Assembly: GCA_037349105.1 (NCBI GenBank) | Contig: JAYJMM010000103.1 | Location: 62,001 to 126,000, forward strand | Origin: Limnomonas spitsbergensis | Taxonomy: Eukaryota; Chlorophyta; Chlorophyceae; Chlamydomonadales | DNA length: 64,000 nucleotides | Direction of reading: 5' to 3' | Shown: positions 1 through 14,000 of the stretch, piece after piece | Layout of the letters: every line of letters begins with the position of its first letter | Position numbering within the stretch: the stretch's first letter is position 1 | Notes under the pieces: generated by a model | Seen by the model: only the letters and a program-made list of their open reading frames with translations | Told to the model about the DNA's origin: nothing | Databases searched by the model: none | Made by a program: the position numbers and the translations under genes

Positions 1-2000
1 TGTGCAATCATTATGGGCAAGAGCACTAAGCTGGTGCGCAAGCAATTGGCCAGCCATACAAGGCTGGTGCACAAGCAAGTATGCAAACAGTACTGAGTGG
101 TGCGCAAGCAGGTTGGACAGCAATACTAGGGTAGTGCGCAAGCAAGCAGGCCAGCAAAACCAGGCTGGTGCACAAGCAAGCTCGACAGCAATACCAAGGT
201 GGTGCGCAAGCAAGCTGGCCAGCCATACTAGGCTGGTGCGCATGCAAGCTGGCCAGAAGCACTAGGGTGGTGCGCAAACAAGCTGGCCAGCAGTTGTAGG
301 GTGGTGTGCAATCAACATGGCCAACAGCACTAGGCTCGTGCGCAAGCAAATGGGCCAGGCATACAAGGCTGGTGCACAAGCAAGTTGGCCATCAATACTA
401 GGGTAGTGCGCAAGCAAGCTGGACAGCAATACTAGGGTAGTGCGCAAGCAAGCTGGACAGCAATACTAGGGTAGTGTGCAAGCAAGCTGGACAGCAATAC
501 TAGGGTGGTGCGCAAGCAAGCTGGACAGCAATACTAGAGTAGTGCGCAAGCAAGCTGGACAACAATACTAGGGTAGTGCGCAAGCAAGCTGGTCAGCAAT
601 ACTAGGGTGGTGCGAAAGCAAGCAGGACAGCAATACTAGGGTAGTGCGCAAGCAAGCTGGACAGCAATACTAGGGTAGTGCGCAGGCAAGCTGGACAGCA
701 ATACTAGGGTGGTGCGCAAGCAAGCTGGACAGCAATACTAGGGTATTGCGCAAGCAAGCTGGACTGCAGCACTAAGGTGGTGCGCAAACAACATGGCCAA
801 CATACCTAGGATGGTGCGTAAGCAACCTGGCCAACAATACTAGGTTGGTGCACAAGCAAGCTGGCCAGCAGTTTAAGGCCATGTGCAATCGTTATGGGCA
901 ACAGCACTAAGCTGGTGCGCAAGCAAGTTGGCCAGCCATACAAGGCTGGTGCACAAGCAAGTATGCAAACAGTACTGAGTGGTGCGCAAGCGAGCAGGCC
1001 AGCAATACTAGGGTAGTGCGCAAGCAAGCAAGCCAGCAAAACCAGGTTGGCGCACAAGCAAGCTGGCCAGCCATACTAGGGTGGTGCACAAGCAAGCTGG
1101 CCAGCAATACTAGGCTGGTGCGCAAGCAAGCTGGCCAGAAGCACTAGGGTGGTGCGCAAGCAAGCTGGCCAGCAGTTTTAGGGTGGTGTGCAAACAACCT
1201 GGCCAACAGCACTAGGCTCGTGCGCAAGCAAACATGCCAGGCATACAAGGCTAGTGCACAAGCAAGTTGGCCATCAATACTAGGGTAGTGCGCAAGCAAG
1301 CTGGACAGCAATACTAGGGTAGTGCGCAAGCAAGCTGGACAGCAATACTAGGGTAGTGCGCAAGCAAGATGGACAGCAATACTAGGGTGGTGCGCAAGCA
1401 AGCTGGACAGAAATACTAGGGTAGTGCGCAAGCAACCTGGACAGCAATACTAGGGTAGTGCGCAAGCAAGCTGGTCAGCAATACTAGGGTGGTGCGCAAG
1501 CAAGCTGGACAGCAATACTAGGGTAGTGCGCAAGCAAGCTGGACAGCAATACTAGGGTAGTGCGCAGACAAGCTGGACAGCAATACTAGGGTGGTGCGCA
1601 AGCAAGCTGGACAGCAATACTAGGGTATTGCGCAAGCAAGCTTGACAGCAATACTAGGGTGGTGCGCAAGCGAGCAAGCCAGCAATACTAGGGTAGTGCG
1701 CAAGCAAGCTGGACAGCAATACTAGGGTAGTGCGCAAGCAAGCTGGACAGCAATACTAGGGTAGTGCGCAAGCAAGCGGGACAGCAATACTAGGGTAGTG
1801 CGCAAGCAAGCTGGACAACAATACTAGGGTAGTGCGTAGGCAAGCTGGACAGCAATACTAGGGTGGTGCGCAAGCAAGCAAGCCGGACAGCAATACTAGG
1901 GTGGTGCGCAAGCAAGCTGGACAGCAATACCAGGGTGGTGCGCAAGCAAGCTGGACAGCAATACTAGGGTAGTGCGCAAGCAAGCTGGACAGCAATACCA
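1..2000. repeat. Higher-order satellite unit, copy 1 (4,828-bp offset)
   Basis: The order of variant monomers from the start of the window to about 2000 is repeated at about 4828-6830. The offset is 4,828 bp, exactly 142 monomers of 34 bp, apart from one base missing in copy 1 near position 46 (GCAATTGG against GCAAGTTGG). The match includes the rare diverged monomers and several private variants such as GTGTGCAAGC. It therefore reflects a block duplication rather than independent monomer mutation. Copy 2 departs from copy 1 after about 6830. Confidence 0.85.
780..1260. repeat. Diverged monomer block inside the satellite
   Basis: Run of monomers with strongly altered sequence, for example AGCAGTTTAAGGCC, GTGTGCAATC, CAGCACTAGGCTCGTGC and CATACAAGGCTGGTGCAC, still on the 34-bp rhythm and flanked by homogeneous monomers. 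Related runs occur at about 1-370, 4710-5215, 5590-6110, 21480-21650, 23655-23830 and 26985-27160. They look like an older monomer subfamily carried along by block duplication. Confidence 0.8.
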
Positions 2001-4827
2001 GGGTGGTGCGCAAGCAAGCTGGACAGCAATACTAGGGTAGTGCGCAAGCAAGCTGGACAACAATACTAGGGTAGTGCGCAAGCAAGCTGACCAGCAATAC
2101 TAGGGTAGTGCGCAAGCAAGCTGAACAGCAATACTAGGGTAGTGCGCAAGCAAGATGGACAGCAATACTAGGGTAGTGCGCAAGCAAGCTGGACAGCAAT
2201 ACTAGGGTGGTGCGCAAGCAAGCTGGACAGCAATACTAGGGTAGTGCGCAAGCAACCTGGACAGCAATACTAGGGTAGTGCGCAAGCAAGCTGGTCAGCA
2301 ATACTAGGGTGGTGCGAAAGCAAGCACGCCAGCAATACTAGGGTAGTGCGCAAGCAAGCTGGACCGCAATACTAGGGTAGTGCACAGGCAAGCTGGACAG
2401 CAATACTAGGGTGGTGCGCAAGCAAGCTGGACAGCAATACTAGGGTATTGCGCAAGCAAGCTTGACAGCAATACTAGGGTGGTGCGCAAGCGAGCAGGCC
2501 AGCAATACTAGGGTAGTGCGCAAGCAACCTGGACAGCAATACTAGGGTAGTGCGCAAGCAAGCTGGACAGCAATACTTGGGTAGTGCGCAAGCAAGCTGG
2601 ACAGCAATACTAGGGTAGTGCGCAAGCAAGCTGGACAACAATACTAGGGTAGTGCGTAAGCAAGCTGGACAGCAATACTAGGGTGGTGCGCAAGCAAGCT
2701 GGACAGCAATACTAGGGTGGTGCGCAAGCAAGCTGGACAGCAATACTAGGGTGGTGCGCAAGCAAGCTGGTCAGCAATACTAGGGTAGTGCGCAAGCAAG
2801 CTGGACAGCAATACTAGGGTGGTGCGCAAGCAAGCTGGACAGCAATACTAGGCTAGTGCGCAAGCAAGCTGGACAGCAATACTAGGGTGGTGCGCAAGCA
2901 AGCAGGCCAGCAATACTAGGGTAGTGCGCAAGCAAGCTGGTGAGCAATACTAGGGTAGTGCGCAAGCAAGCTGACCAGCAATACTAGGGTAGTGCGCAAG
3001 CAAGCTGACCAGCAATACTAGGGTAGTGCGCAAGCAAGCTGGACAGCAATACTAGGGTAGTGCGCAAGCAAGCTGGACAGCAATACTAGGGTAGTGCGCA
3101 AGCAAGCTAGACAGCAATACTAGGGTGGTGCGCAAGCAAGCATGCCAGCAATACTAGGGTAGTGCGCAAGCAAGCTGGTCAGCAATACTAGGGTAGTGCG
3201 CAAGCAAGCTGACCAGCAATACTAGGGTAGTGCGCAAGCAAGCTGACCAGCAATACTAGGGTAGTGCGCAAGCAAGCTGGACAGCAATACTAGGGTAGTG
3301 CGCAAGCAAGCTCGACAGCAATACTAGGGTAGTGCGCAAGCAAGCTAGACAGCAATACTAGGGTGGTGCGCAAGCAAGCTGGACAGCAATACTAGGGTAG
3401 TGCGCAAGCAACCTGGACAGCAATACTAGGGTAGTGCGCAAGCAAGCTGGTCAGCAATACTAGGGTGGTGCGAAAGCAAGCACGCCAGCAATACTAGGGT
3501 AGTGCGCAAGCAAGCTGGACAGCAATACTAGGGTAGTGCGCAAGCAAGCTGGACAACAATACTAGGGTGGTGCGCAAGCAAGCTGGACAGCAATACTAGG
3601 GTATTGCGCAAGCAAGCTTGACAGCAATACTAGGGTGGTGCGCAAGCAAGCAGGCCAGCAATACTAGGGTAGTGCGCAAGCAAGCTGGACAGCAATACTA
3701 GGGTAGTGCGCAAGCAAGCTGGACAGCAATACTAGGGTAGTGCGCAAGCAAGCTGGACAGCAATACTAGGGTAGTGCGCAAGCAACCTGGACAGCAATAC
3801 TAGGGTAGTGCGCAAGCAAGCTGGTCAGCAATACTAGGGTGGTGCGAAAGCAAGCACGCCAGCAATACTAGGGTAGTGCGCAAGCAAGCTGGACAGCAAT
3901 ACTAGGGTAGTGCACAGGCAAGCTGGACAGCAATACTAGGGTGGTGCGCAAGCAAGCTGGACAGCAATACTAGGGTATTGCGCAAGCAACCTGGACAGCA
4001 ATACTAGGGTGGTGCGCAAGCGAGCAGGCCAGCAATACTAAGGTAGTGCGCAAGCAAGCTGGACAACAATACTAGGGTAGTGCGCAAGCAAGCTGGACAG
4101 CAATACTAGGGTAGTGCGCAAGCAAGCTGGACAGCAATACTAGGGTAGTGCGCAAGCAAGCTGGACAACAATACTAGGGTAGTGCGTAAGCAAGCTGGAC
4201 AGCAATACTAGGGTGGTGCGCAAGCAAGCTGGACAGCAATACTAGGGTGGTGCGCAAGCAAGCTGGACAGCAATACTAGGGTGGTGCGCAAGCAAGCTGG
4301 TCAGCAATACTAGGGTAGTGCGCAAGCAAGCTGGACAGCAATACCACGGTGGTGCGCAAGCAAGCTGGACAGCAATACTAGGCTAGTGCGCAAGCAAGCT
4401 GGACAGCAATACTAGGGTGGTGCGCAAGCAAGCAGGCCAGCAATACTAGGGTAGTGCGCAAGCAAGCTGGTCAGCAATACTAGGGTAGTGCGCAAGCAAG
4501 CTGACCAGCAATACTAGGGTAGTGCGCAAGCAAGCTGACCAGCAATACTAGGGTAGTGCGCAAGCAAGCTGGACAGCAATACTAGGGTAGTGCGCAAGCA
4601 AGCTGGACAGCAATACTAGGGTAGTGCGCAAGCAAGCTGGACAGCAATACTAGGGTGGTGCGCAAGCAAGCTGGACAGCAATACTAGGGTATTGCGCAAG
4701 CAAGCTAGACAGCAGCACTAAGGTGGAGCGCAAACAACATGGCCAACATACCTAGGATGGTGCGTAAGCAACCTGGCCAACAGTACTAGGTTGGTGCACA
4801 AGCAAGCTGGCCAGCAGTTTAAGGCCG

Positions 4828-6830
4828 TGTGCAATCATTATGGGCAAGAGCACTAAGCTGGTGCGCAAGCAAGTTGGCCAGCCATACAAGGCTGGTGCAC
4901 AAGCAAGTATGCAAACAGTACTGAGTGGTGCGCAAGCAGGTTGGACAGCAATACTAGGGTAGTGCGCAAGCAAGCAGGCCAGCAAAACCAGGCTGGTGCA
5001 CAAGCAAGCTCGACAGCAATACCAAGGTGGTGCGCAAGCAAGCTGGCCAGCCATACTAGGCTGGTGCGCATGCAAGCTGGCCAGAAGCACTAGGGTGGTG
5101 CGCAAACAAGCTGGCCAGCAGTTGTAGGGTGGTGTGCAATCAACATGGCCAACAGCACTAGGCTCGTGCGCAAGCAAATGGGCCAGGCATACAAGGCTGG
5201 TGCACAAGCAAGTTGGCCATCAATACTAGGGTAGTGCGCAAGCAAGCTGGACAGCAATACTAGGGTAGTGCGCAAGCAAGCTGGACAGCAATACTAGGGT
5301 AGTGTGCAAGCAAGCTGGACAGCAATACTAGGGTGGTGCGCAAGCAAGCTGGACAGCAATACTAGAGTAGTGCGCAAGCAAGCTGGACAACAATACTAGG
5401 GTAGTGCGCAAGCAAGCTGGTCAGCAATACTAGGGTGGTGCGAAAGCAAGCAGGACAGCAATACTAGGGTAGTGCGCAAGCAAGCTGGACAGCAATACTA
5501 GGGTAGTGCGCAGGCAAGCTGGACAGCAATACTAGGGTGGTGCGCAAGCAAGCTGGACAGCAATACTAGGGTATTGCGCAAGCAAGCTGGACTGCAGCAC
5601 TAAGGTGGTGCGCAAACAACATGGCCAACATACCTAGGATGGTGCGTAAGCAACCTGGCCAACAATACTAGGTTGGTGCACAAGCAAGCTGGCCAGCAGT
5701 TTAAGGCCATGTGCAATCGTTATGGGCAACAGCACTAAGCTGGTGCGCAAGCAAGTTGGCCAGCCATACAAGGCTGGTGCACAAGCAAGTATGCAAACAG
5801 TACTGAGTGGTGCGCAAGCGAGCAGGCCAGCAATACTAGGGTAGTGCGCAAGCAAGCAGGCCAGCAAAACCAGGTTGGCGCACAAGCAAGCTGGCCAGCC
5901 ATACTAGGGTGGTGCACAAGCAAGCTGGCCAGCAATACTAGGCTGGTGCGCAAGCAAGCTGGCCAGAAGCACTAGGGTGGTGCGCAAGCAAGCTGGCCAG
6001 CAGTTTTAGGGTGGTGTGCAAACAACCTGGCCAACAGCACTAGGCTCGTGCGCAAGCAAACATGCCAGGCATACAAGGCTAGTGCACAAGCAAGTTGGCC
6101 ATCAATACTAGGGTAGTGCGCAAGCAAGCTGGACAGCAATACTAGGGTAGTGCGCAAGCAAGCTGGACAGCAATACTAGGGTAGTGCGCAAGCAAGATGG
6201 ACAGCAATACTAGGGTGGTGCGCAAGCAAGCTGGACAGAAATACTAGGGTAGTGCGCAAGCAACCTGGACAGCAATACTAGGGTAGTGCGCAAGCAAGCT
6301 GGTCAGCAATACTAGGGTGGTGCGCAAGCAAGCTGGACAGCAATACTAGGGTAGTGCGCAAGCAAGCTGGACAGCAATACTAGGGTAGTGCGCAGACAAG
6401 CTGGACAGCAATACTAGGGTGGTGCGCAAGCAAGCTGGACAGCAATACTAGGGTATTGCGCAAGCAAGCTTGACAGCAATACTAGGGTGGTGCGCAAGCG
6501 AGCAAGCCAGCAATACTAGGGTAGTGCGCAAGCAAGCTGGACAGCAATACTAGGGTAGTGCGCAAGCAAGCTGGACAGCAATACTAGGGTAGTGCGCAAG
6601 CAAGCGGGACAGCAATACTAGGGTAGTGCGCAAGCAAGCTGGACAACAATACTAGGGTAGTGCGTAGGCAAGCTGGACAGCAATACTAGGGTGGTGCGCA
6701 AGCAAGCAAGCCGGACAGCAATACTAGGGTGGTGCGCAAGCAAGCTGGACAGCAATACCAGGGTGGTGCGCAAGCAAGCTGGACAGCAATACTAGGGTAG
6801 TGCGCAAGCAAGCTGGACAGCAATACCAGG
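4828..6830. repeat. Higher-order satellite unit, copy 2 (4,828-bp offset)
   Basis: Second copy of the block at 1-2000, with the same order of variant and diverged monomers. It shows that the array expands in blocks of many monomers. Confidence 0.85.
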
Positions 6831-8079
6831 GTAGTGCGCAAGCAAGCTGAACAGCAATACTAGGGTAGTGCGCAAGCAAGCTGGACAGCAATACTAGGGT
6901 GGTGCGCAAGCAAGCAGGCCAGCAATACTAGGGTAGTGCGCAAGCAAGCTGGTGAGCAATACTAGGGTAGTGCGCAAGCAAGCTGACCAGCAATACTAGG
7001 GTAGTGCGCAAGCAAGCTGACCAGCAATACTAGGGTAGTGCGCAAGCAAGCTGGACAGCAATACTAGGGTAGTGCGCAAGCAAGCTGGACAGCAATACTA
7101 GGGTAGTGCGCAAGCAAGCTAGACAGCAATACTAGGGTGGTGCGCAAGCAAGCTGGACAGCAATACTAGGGTAGTGCGCAAGCAACCTGGACAGCAATAC
7201 TAGGCTAGTGCGCAAGCAAGCTGGTCAGCAATACTAGGGTGGTGCGAAAGCAAGCACGCCAGCAATACTAGGGTAGTGCGCAAGCAAGCTGGACAGCAAT
7301 ACTAGGGTAGTGCGCAAGCAAGCTGGACAGCAATACTAGGGTGGTGCGCAAGCAAGCTGGACAGCAATACTAGGGTATTGCGCAAGCAAGCTTGACAGCA
7401 ATACTAGGGTGGTGCGCAAGCGAGCAGGCCAGCAATACTAGGGTGGTGCGAAAGCAAGCACGCCAGCAATACTAGGGTAGTGCGCAAGCAAGCTGGACAG
7501 CAATACTAGGGTAGTGCACAGGCAAGCTGGACAGCAATACTAGGGTGGTGCGCAAGCAAGCTGGACAGCAATACTAGGGTAGTGCGCAAGCAAGCTGGAC
7601 AACAATACTAGGGTAGTGCGCAAGCAAGCTGGACAGCAATACTAGGGTGGTGCGCAAGCAAGCTGGTCAGCAATACTAGGGTAGTGCGCAAGCAAGCTGG
7701 ACGGCAATACCAGGGTGGTGCGCAAGCAAGCTGGACAGCAATACTAGGGTAGTGCGCAAGCAAGCTGGACAGCAATACTAGGGTGGTGCGCAAGCAAGCA
7801 GGCCAGCAATACTAGGGTAGTGCGCAAGCAAGCTGGTCAGCAATACTAGGGTAGTGCGCAAGCAAGCTGACCAGCAATACTAGGGTAGTGCGCAAGCAAG
7901 CTGGACAGCAATACTAGGCAGGTGCGCAAGCAAGCTGGACAGCAATACTACGGTAGTGCGCAAGCAAGCCGGACAGCAATACTAGGGTGGTGCGCAAGCA
8001 AGCTGGTCAGCAATACTAGGGTAGTGCGCAAGCAAGCTGGACAACAATACTAGGGTAGTGCGCAAGCAAGCTGGACAGC

Positions 8080-11000
8080 AATACTAGGGTGGTGCGCAAG
8101 CGAGCAGGCCAGCAATACTAGGGTGGTGCGCAAGCAAGCTGGACAGCAATACTAGGGTAGTGCGCAAGCAAGCTGGACAGCAATACCAGGGTGGTGCGCA
8201 AGCAAGCTGGACAGCAATACTAGGGTAGTGCGCAAGCAAGCTGGACAGCAATACTAGGGTAGTGCGCAAGCAAGCTGACCAGCAATACTAGGGTAGTGCG
8301 CAAGCAAGCTGGACAGCAATACCAGGGTGGTGCGCAAGCAAGCTGGACAGCAATACTAGGGTAGTGCGCAAGCAAGCTGGACAGCAATACTAGGGTAGTG
8401 CGCAAGCAAGCTGGACAGCAATACTAGGGTAGTGCGCAAGCAAGCTGGACAGCAATACTAGGGTAGTGCGCAAGCAAGCAGGCCAGCAATACTAGGGTAG
8501 TGCGCAAGCAAGCTGGACAGCAATACTAGGGTGGTGCGCAAGCAAGCTGGACAGCAATACTAGGGTAGTGCGCAAGCAACCTGGACAGCAATACTAGGGT
8601 AGTGCGCAAGCAAGCTGGTCAGCAATACTAGGGTGGTGCGAAAGCAAGCACGCCAGCAATACTAGGGTAGTGCGCAAGCAAGCTGGACAGCAATACTAGG
8701 GTAGTGCACAGGCAAGCTGGACAGCAATACTAGGGTGGTGCGCAAGCAAGCTGGACAGCAATACTAGGGTATTGCGCAAGCAAGCTTGACAGCAATACTA
8801 GGGTGGTGCGCAAGCGAGCAGGCCAGCAATACTAGGGTAGTGCGCAAGCAAGCTGGACAGCAATACTAGGGTAGTGCGCAAGCAAGCTGGACAGCAATAC
8901 TAGGGTAGTGCGCAAGCAAGCTGGACAGCAATACTAGGGTAGTGCGCAAGCAAGCTGGACAACAATACTAGGGTAGTGCGTAAGCAAGCTGGACAGCAAT
9001 ACTAGGGTGGTGCGCAAGCAAGCTGGACAGCAATACTAGGGTGGTGCGCAAGCAAGCTGGACAGCAATACTAGGGTGGTGCGCAAGCAAGCTGGTCAGCA
9101 ATACTAGGGTAGTGCGCAAGCAAGCTGGACAACAATACCATGGTGGTGCGCAAGCAAGCTGGACAGCAATACTAGGGTAGTGCGCAAGCAAGCTGGACAG
9201 CAATACTAGGGTGGTGCGCAAGCAAGCAAGCCAGCAATACTAGGGTAGTGCGCAAGCAAGCTGGTCAGCAATACTAGGGTAGTGCGCAAGCAAGCTGGAC
9301 AGCAATACTAGGCAGGTGCGCAAGCAAGCTGGACAGCAATACTACGGTAGTGCGCAAGCAAGCTGGACAGCAATACTAGGGTGGTGCGCAAGCAAGCTGG
9401 TCAGCAATACTAGGGTAGTGCGCAAGCAAGCTGGACAGCAATACTAGGGTAGTGCGCAAGCAAGCTGGACAGCAATACTAGGGTAGTGCGCAAGCAAGCT
9501 GGACAGCAATACTAGGGTAGTGCGCAAGCAAGCTGGACAGCAATACTAGGGTAGTGCGCAAGCAAGCTGGACAGCAATACTAGGGTAGTGCGCAAGCAAG
9601 CTGGACAGCAATACTAGGGTAGTGCGCAAGCAAGCGGGACAGCAATACTAGGGTAGTGCGTAAGCAAGCTGGACAGCAATACTAGGGTAGTGCGCAAGCA
9701 AGCTGGACAGCAATACCAGGGTGGTGCGCAAGCAAGCTGGACAGCAATACTAGGGTAGTGCGCAAGCAAGCTGGACAGCAATACTAGGGTGGTGCGCAAG
9801 CAAGCAGGCCAGCAATACTAGGGTAGTGCGCAAGCAAGCTGGTCAGCAATACTAGGGTAGTGCGCAAGCAAGCTGACCAGCAATACTAGGGTAGTGCGCA
9901 AGCAAGCTGGACAGCAATACTAGGCAGGTGCGCAAGCAAGCTGGACAGCAATACTACGGTAGTGCGCAAGCAAGCCGGACAGCAATACTAGGGTGGTGCG
10001 CAAGCAAGCTGGTCAGCAATACTAGGGTAGTGCGCAAGCAAGCTGGACAACAATACTAGGGTAGTGCGCAAGCAAGCTGGACAGCAATACTAGGGTGGTG
10101 CGCAAGCGAGCAGGCCAGCAATACTAGGGTAGTGCGCAAGCAAGCTGGACAGCAATACTAGGGTAGTGCGCAAGCAAGCTGGACAGCAATACTAGGGTAG
10201 TGCGCAAGCAAGCTGGTCAGCAATACTAGGGTAGTGCGCAAGCAAGCTGGACAACAATACTAGGGTAGTGCGCAAGCAAGGTGGACAGCAATACTAGGGT
10301 GGTGCGCAAGCGAGCAGGCCAGCAATACTAGGGTAGTGCGCAAGCAAGCTGGACAGCAATACTAGGGTAGTGCGCAAGCAAGCTGGACAGCAATACTAGG
10401 GTAGTGCGCAAGCAAGCTGGACAACAATACTAGGGTAGTGCGTAGGCAAGCTGGACAGCAATACTAGGGTGGTGCGCAAGCCAGCAAGCCGGACAGCAAT
10501 ACTAGGGTAGTGCGCAAGCAAGCTGGACAGCAATACCAGGGTGGTGCGCAAGCAAGCTGGACAGCAATACTAGGGTAGTGCGCAAGCAAGCTGGACAGCA
10601 ATACCAGGGTGGTGCGCAAGCAAGCTGGACAGCAATACTAGGGTAGTGCGCAAGCAAGCTGGACAGCAATACTAAGGTAGTGCGCAAGCAAGCTGACCAG
10701 CAATACTAGGGTAGTGCGCAAGCAAGCTGGACAGCAATACCAGGGTGGTGCGCAAGCAAGCTGGACAGCAATACTAGGGTAGTGCGCAAGCAAGCTGGAC
10801 AGCAATACTAGGGTAGTGCGCAAGCAAGCTGGACAGCAATACTAGGGTAGTGCGCAAGCAAGCTGGACAGCAATACTAGGGTAGTGCGCAAGCAAGCAGG
10901 CCAGCAATACTAGGGTAGTGCGCAAGCAAGCTGGACAGCAATACTAGGGTGGTGCGCAAGCAAGCTGGACAGCAATACTAGGGTAGTGCGCAAGCAACCT

Positions 11001-14000
11001 GGACAGCAATACTAGGGTAGTGCGCAAGCAAGCTGGTCAGCAATACTAGGGTGGTGCGAAAGCAAGCACGCCAGCAATACTAGGGTAGTGCGCAAGCAAG
11101 CTGGACAGCAATACTAGGGTAGTGCACAGGCAAGCTGGACAGCAATACTAGGGTGGTGCGCAAGCAAGCTGGACAGCAATACTAGGGTATTGCGCAAGCA
11201 AGCTTGACAGCAATACTAGGGTGGTGCGCAAGCGAGCAGGCCAGCAATACTAGGGTAGTGCGCAAGCAAGCTGGACAGCAATACTAGGGTAGTGCGCAAG
11301 CAAGCTGGACAGCAATACTAGGGTAGTGCGCAAGCAAGCTGGACAGCAATACTAGGGTAGTGCGCAAGCAAGCTGGACAGCAATACTAGGGTAGTGCGCA
11401 AGCAAGCTGGACAGCAATACTAGGGTGGTGCGCAAGCAAGCTGGACAGCAATACTAGGGTGGTGCGCAAGCAAGCTGGACAGCAATACTAGGGTGGTGCG
11501 CAAGCAAGCTGGTCAGCAATACTAGGGTAGTGCGCAAGCAAGCTGGACAACAATACCAGGGTGGTGCGCAAGCAAGCTGGACAGCAATACTAGGGTAGTG
11601 CGCAAGCAAGCTGGACAGCAATACTAGGGTGGTGCGCAAGCAAGCAAGCCAGCAATACTAGGGTAGTGCGCAAGCAAGCTGGTCAGCAATACTAGGGTAG
11701 TGCGCAAGCAAGCTGGACAGCAATACTAGGCAGGTGCGCAAGCAAGCTGGACAGCAATACTACGGTAGTGCGCAAGCAAGCTGGACAGCAATACTAGGGT
11801 GGTGCGCAAGCAAGCTGGTCAGCAATACTAGGGTAGTGCGCAAGCAAGCTGGACAGCAATACTAGGGTAGTGCGCAAGCAAGCTGGACAGCAATACTAGG
11901 GTAGTGCGCAAGCAAGCTGGACAGCAATACTAGGGTAGTGCGCAAGCAAGCTGGACAGCAATACTAGGGTAGTGCGCAAGCAAGTTGGACAGCAATACTA
12001 GGGTAGTGCGCAAGCAAGCTGGACAGCAATACTAGGGTAGTGCGCAAGCAAGCTGGACAGCAATACTAGGGTAGTGCGTAAGCAAGCTGGACAGCAATAC
12101 TAGGGTAGTGCGCAAGCAAGCTGGACAGCAATACCAGGGTGGTGCGCAAGCAAGCTGGACAGCAATACTAGGGTAGTGCGCAAGCAAGCTGGACAGCAAT
12201 ACTAGGGTGGTGCGCAAGCAAGCAGGCCAGCAATACTAGGGTAGTGCGCAAGCAAGCTGGTCAGCAATACTAGGGTAGTGCGCAAGCAAGCTGACCAGCA
12301 ATACTAGGGTAGTGCGCAAGCAAGCTGGACAGCAATACTAGGCAGGTGCGCAAGCAAGCTGGACAGCAATACTACGGTAGTGCGCAAGCAAACCGGACAG
12401 CAATACTAGGGTGGTGCGCAAGCAAACTGGTCAGCAATACTAGGGTAGTGCGCAAGCAAGCTGGACAACAATACTAGGGTAGTGCGCAAGCAAGCTGGAC
12501 AGCAATACTAGGGTGGTGCGCAAGCGAGCAGGCCAGCAATACTAGGGTAGTGCGCAAGCAAGCTGGACAGCAATACTAGGGTAGTGCGCAAGCAAGCTGG
12601 ACAGCAATACTAGGGTAGTGCGCAAGCAAGCTCGACAGCAATACTACGGTAGTGCGCAAGCAAGCTGGACAACAATACTAGGGTAGTGCGTAGGCAAGCT
12701 GGACAGCAATACTAGGGTGGTGCGCAAGCAAGCTGGACAGCAATACCAGGGTGGTGCGCAAGCAAGCTGGACAGCAATACTAGGGTAGTGCGCAAGCAAG
12801 CTGGACAGCAATACTAGGGTGGTGCGCAAGCAAGCAGGCCAGCAATACTAGGGTAGTGCGCAAGCAAGCTGGTCAGCAATACTAGGGTAGTGCGCAAGCA
12901 AGCTGACCAGCAATACTAGGGTAGTGCGCAAGCAAGCTGGACAGCAATACTAGGCAGGTGCGCAAGCAAGCTGGACAGCAATACTACGGTAGTGCGCAAG
13001 CAAACCGGACAGCAATACTAGGGTGGTGCGCAAGCAAGCTGGTCAGCAATACTAGGGTAGTGCGCAAGCAAGCTGGACAACAATACTAGGGTAGTGCGCA
13101 AGCAAGCTGGACAGCAATACTAGGGTGGTGCGCAAGCGAGCAGGCCAGCAATACTAGGGTAGTGCGCAAGCAAGCTGGACAGCAATACTAGGGTAGTGCG
13201 CAAGCAAGCTGGACAGCAATACTAGGGTAGTGCGCAAGCAAGCTCGACAGCAATACTACGGTAGTGCGCAAGCAAGCTGGACAACAATACTAGGGTAGTG
13301 CGTAGGCAAGCTGGACAGCAATACTAGGGTGGTGCGCAAGCCAGCAAGCCGGACAGCAATACTAGGGTAGTGCGCAAGCAAGCTGGACAGCAATACCAGG
13401 GTGGTGCGCAAGCAAGCTGGACAGCAATACTAGGGTAGTGCGCAAGCAAGCTGGACAGCAATACCAGGGTGGTGCGCAAGCAAGCTGGACAGCAATACTA
13501 GGGTAGTGCGCAAGCAAGCTGGACAGCAATACTAGGGTAGTGCGCAAGCAAGCTGACCAGCAATACTAGGGTAGTGCGCAAGCAAGCTGGACAGCAATAC
13601 CAGGGTGGTGCGCAAGCAAGCTGGACAGCAATACTAGGGTAGTGCGCAAGCAAGCTGGACAGCAATACTAGGGTAGTGCGCAAGCAAGCTGGACAGCAAT
13701 ACTAGGGTAGTGCGCAAGCAAGCTGGACAGCAATACTAGGGTAGTGCGCAAGCAAGCAGGCCAGCAATACTAGGGTAGTGCGCAAGCAAGCTGGACAGCA
13801 ATACTAGGGTGGTGCGCAAGCAAGCTGGACAGCAATACTAGGGTAGTGCGCAAGCAACCTGGACAGCAATACTAGGGTAGTGCGCAAGCAAGCTGGTCAG
13901 CAATACTAGGGTGGTGCGAAAGCAAGCACGCCAGCAATACTAGGGTAGTGCGCAAGCAAGCTGGACAGCAATACTAGGATAGTGCACAGGCAAGCTGGAC

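Noticed and set aside
8084..8405. Dozens of minus-strand open frames of 61 residues with a 34-residue period across the satellite
   Set aside because: They arise because three 34-bp monomers make 102 bp (34 codons) and TACCAGGG variants remove the usual TAG. Their positions follow the variant monomers, they start at arbitrary codons, and they carry no other coding sign.
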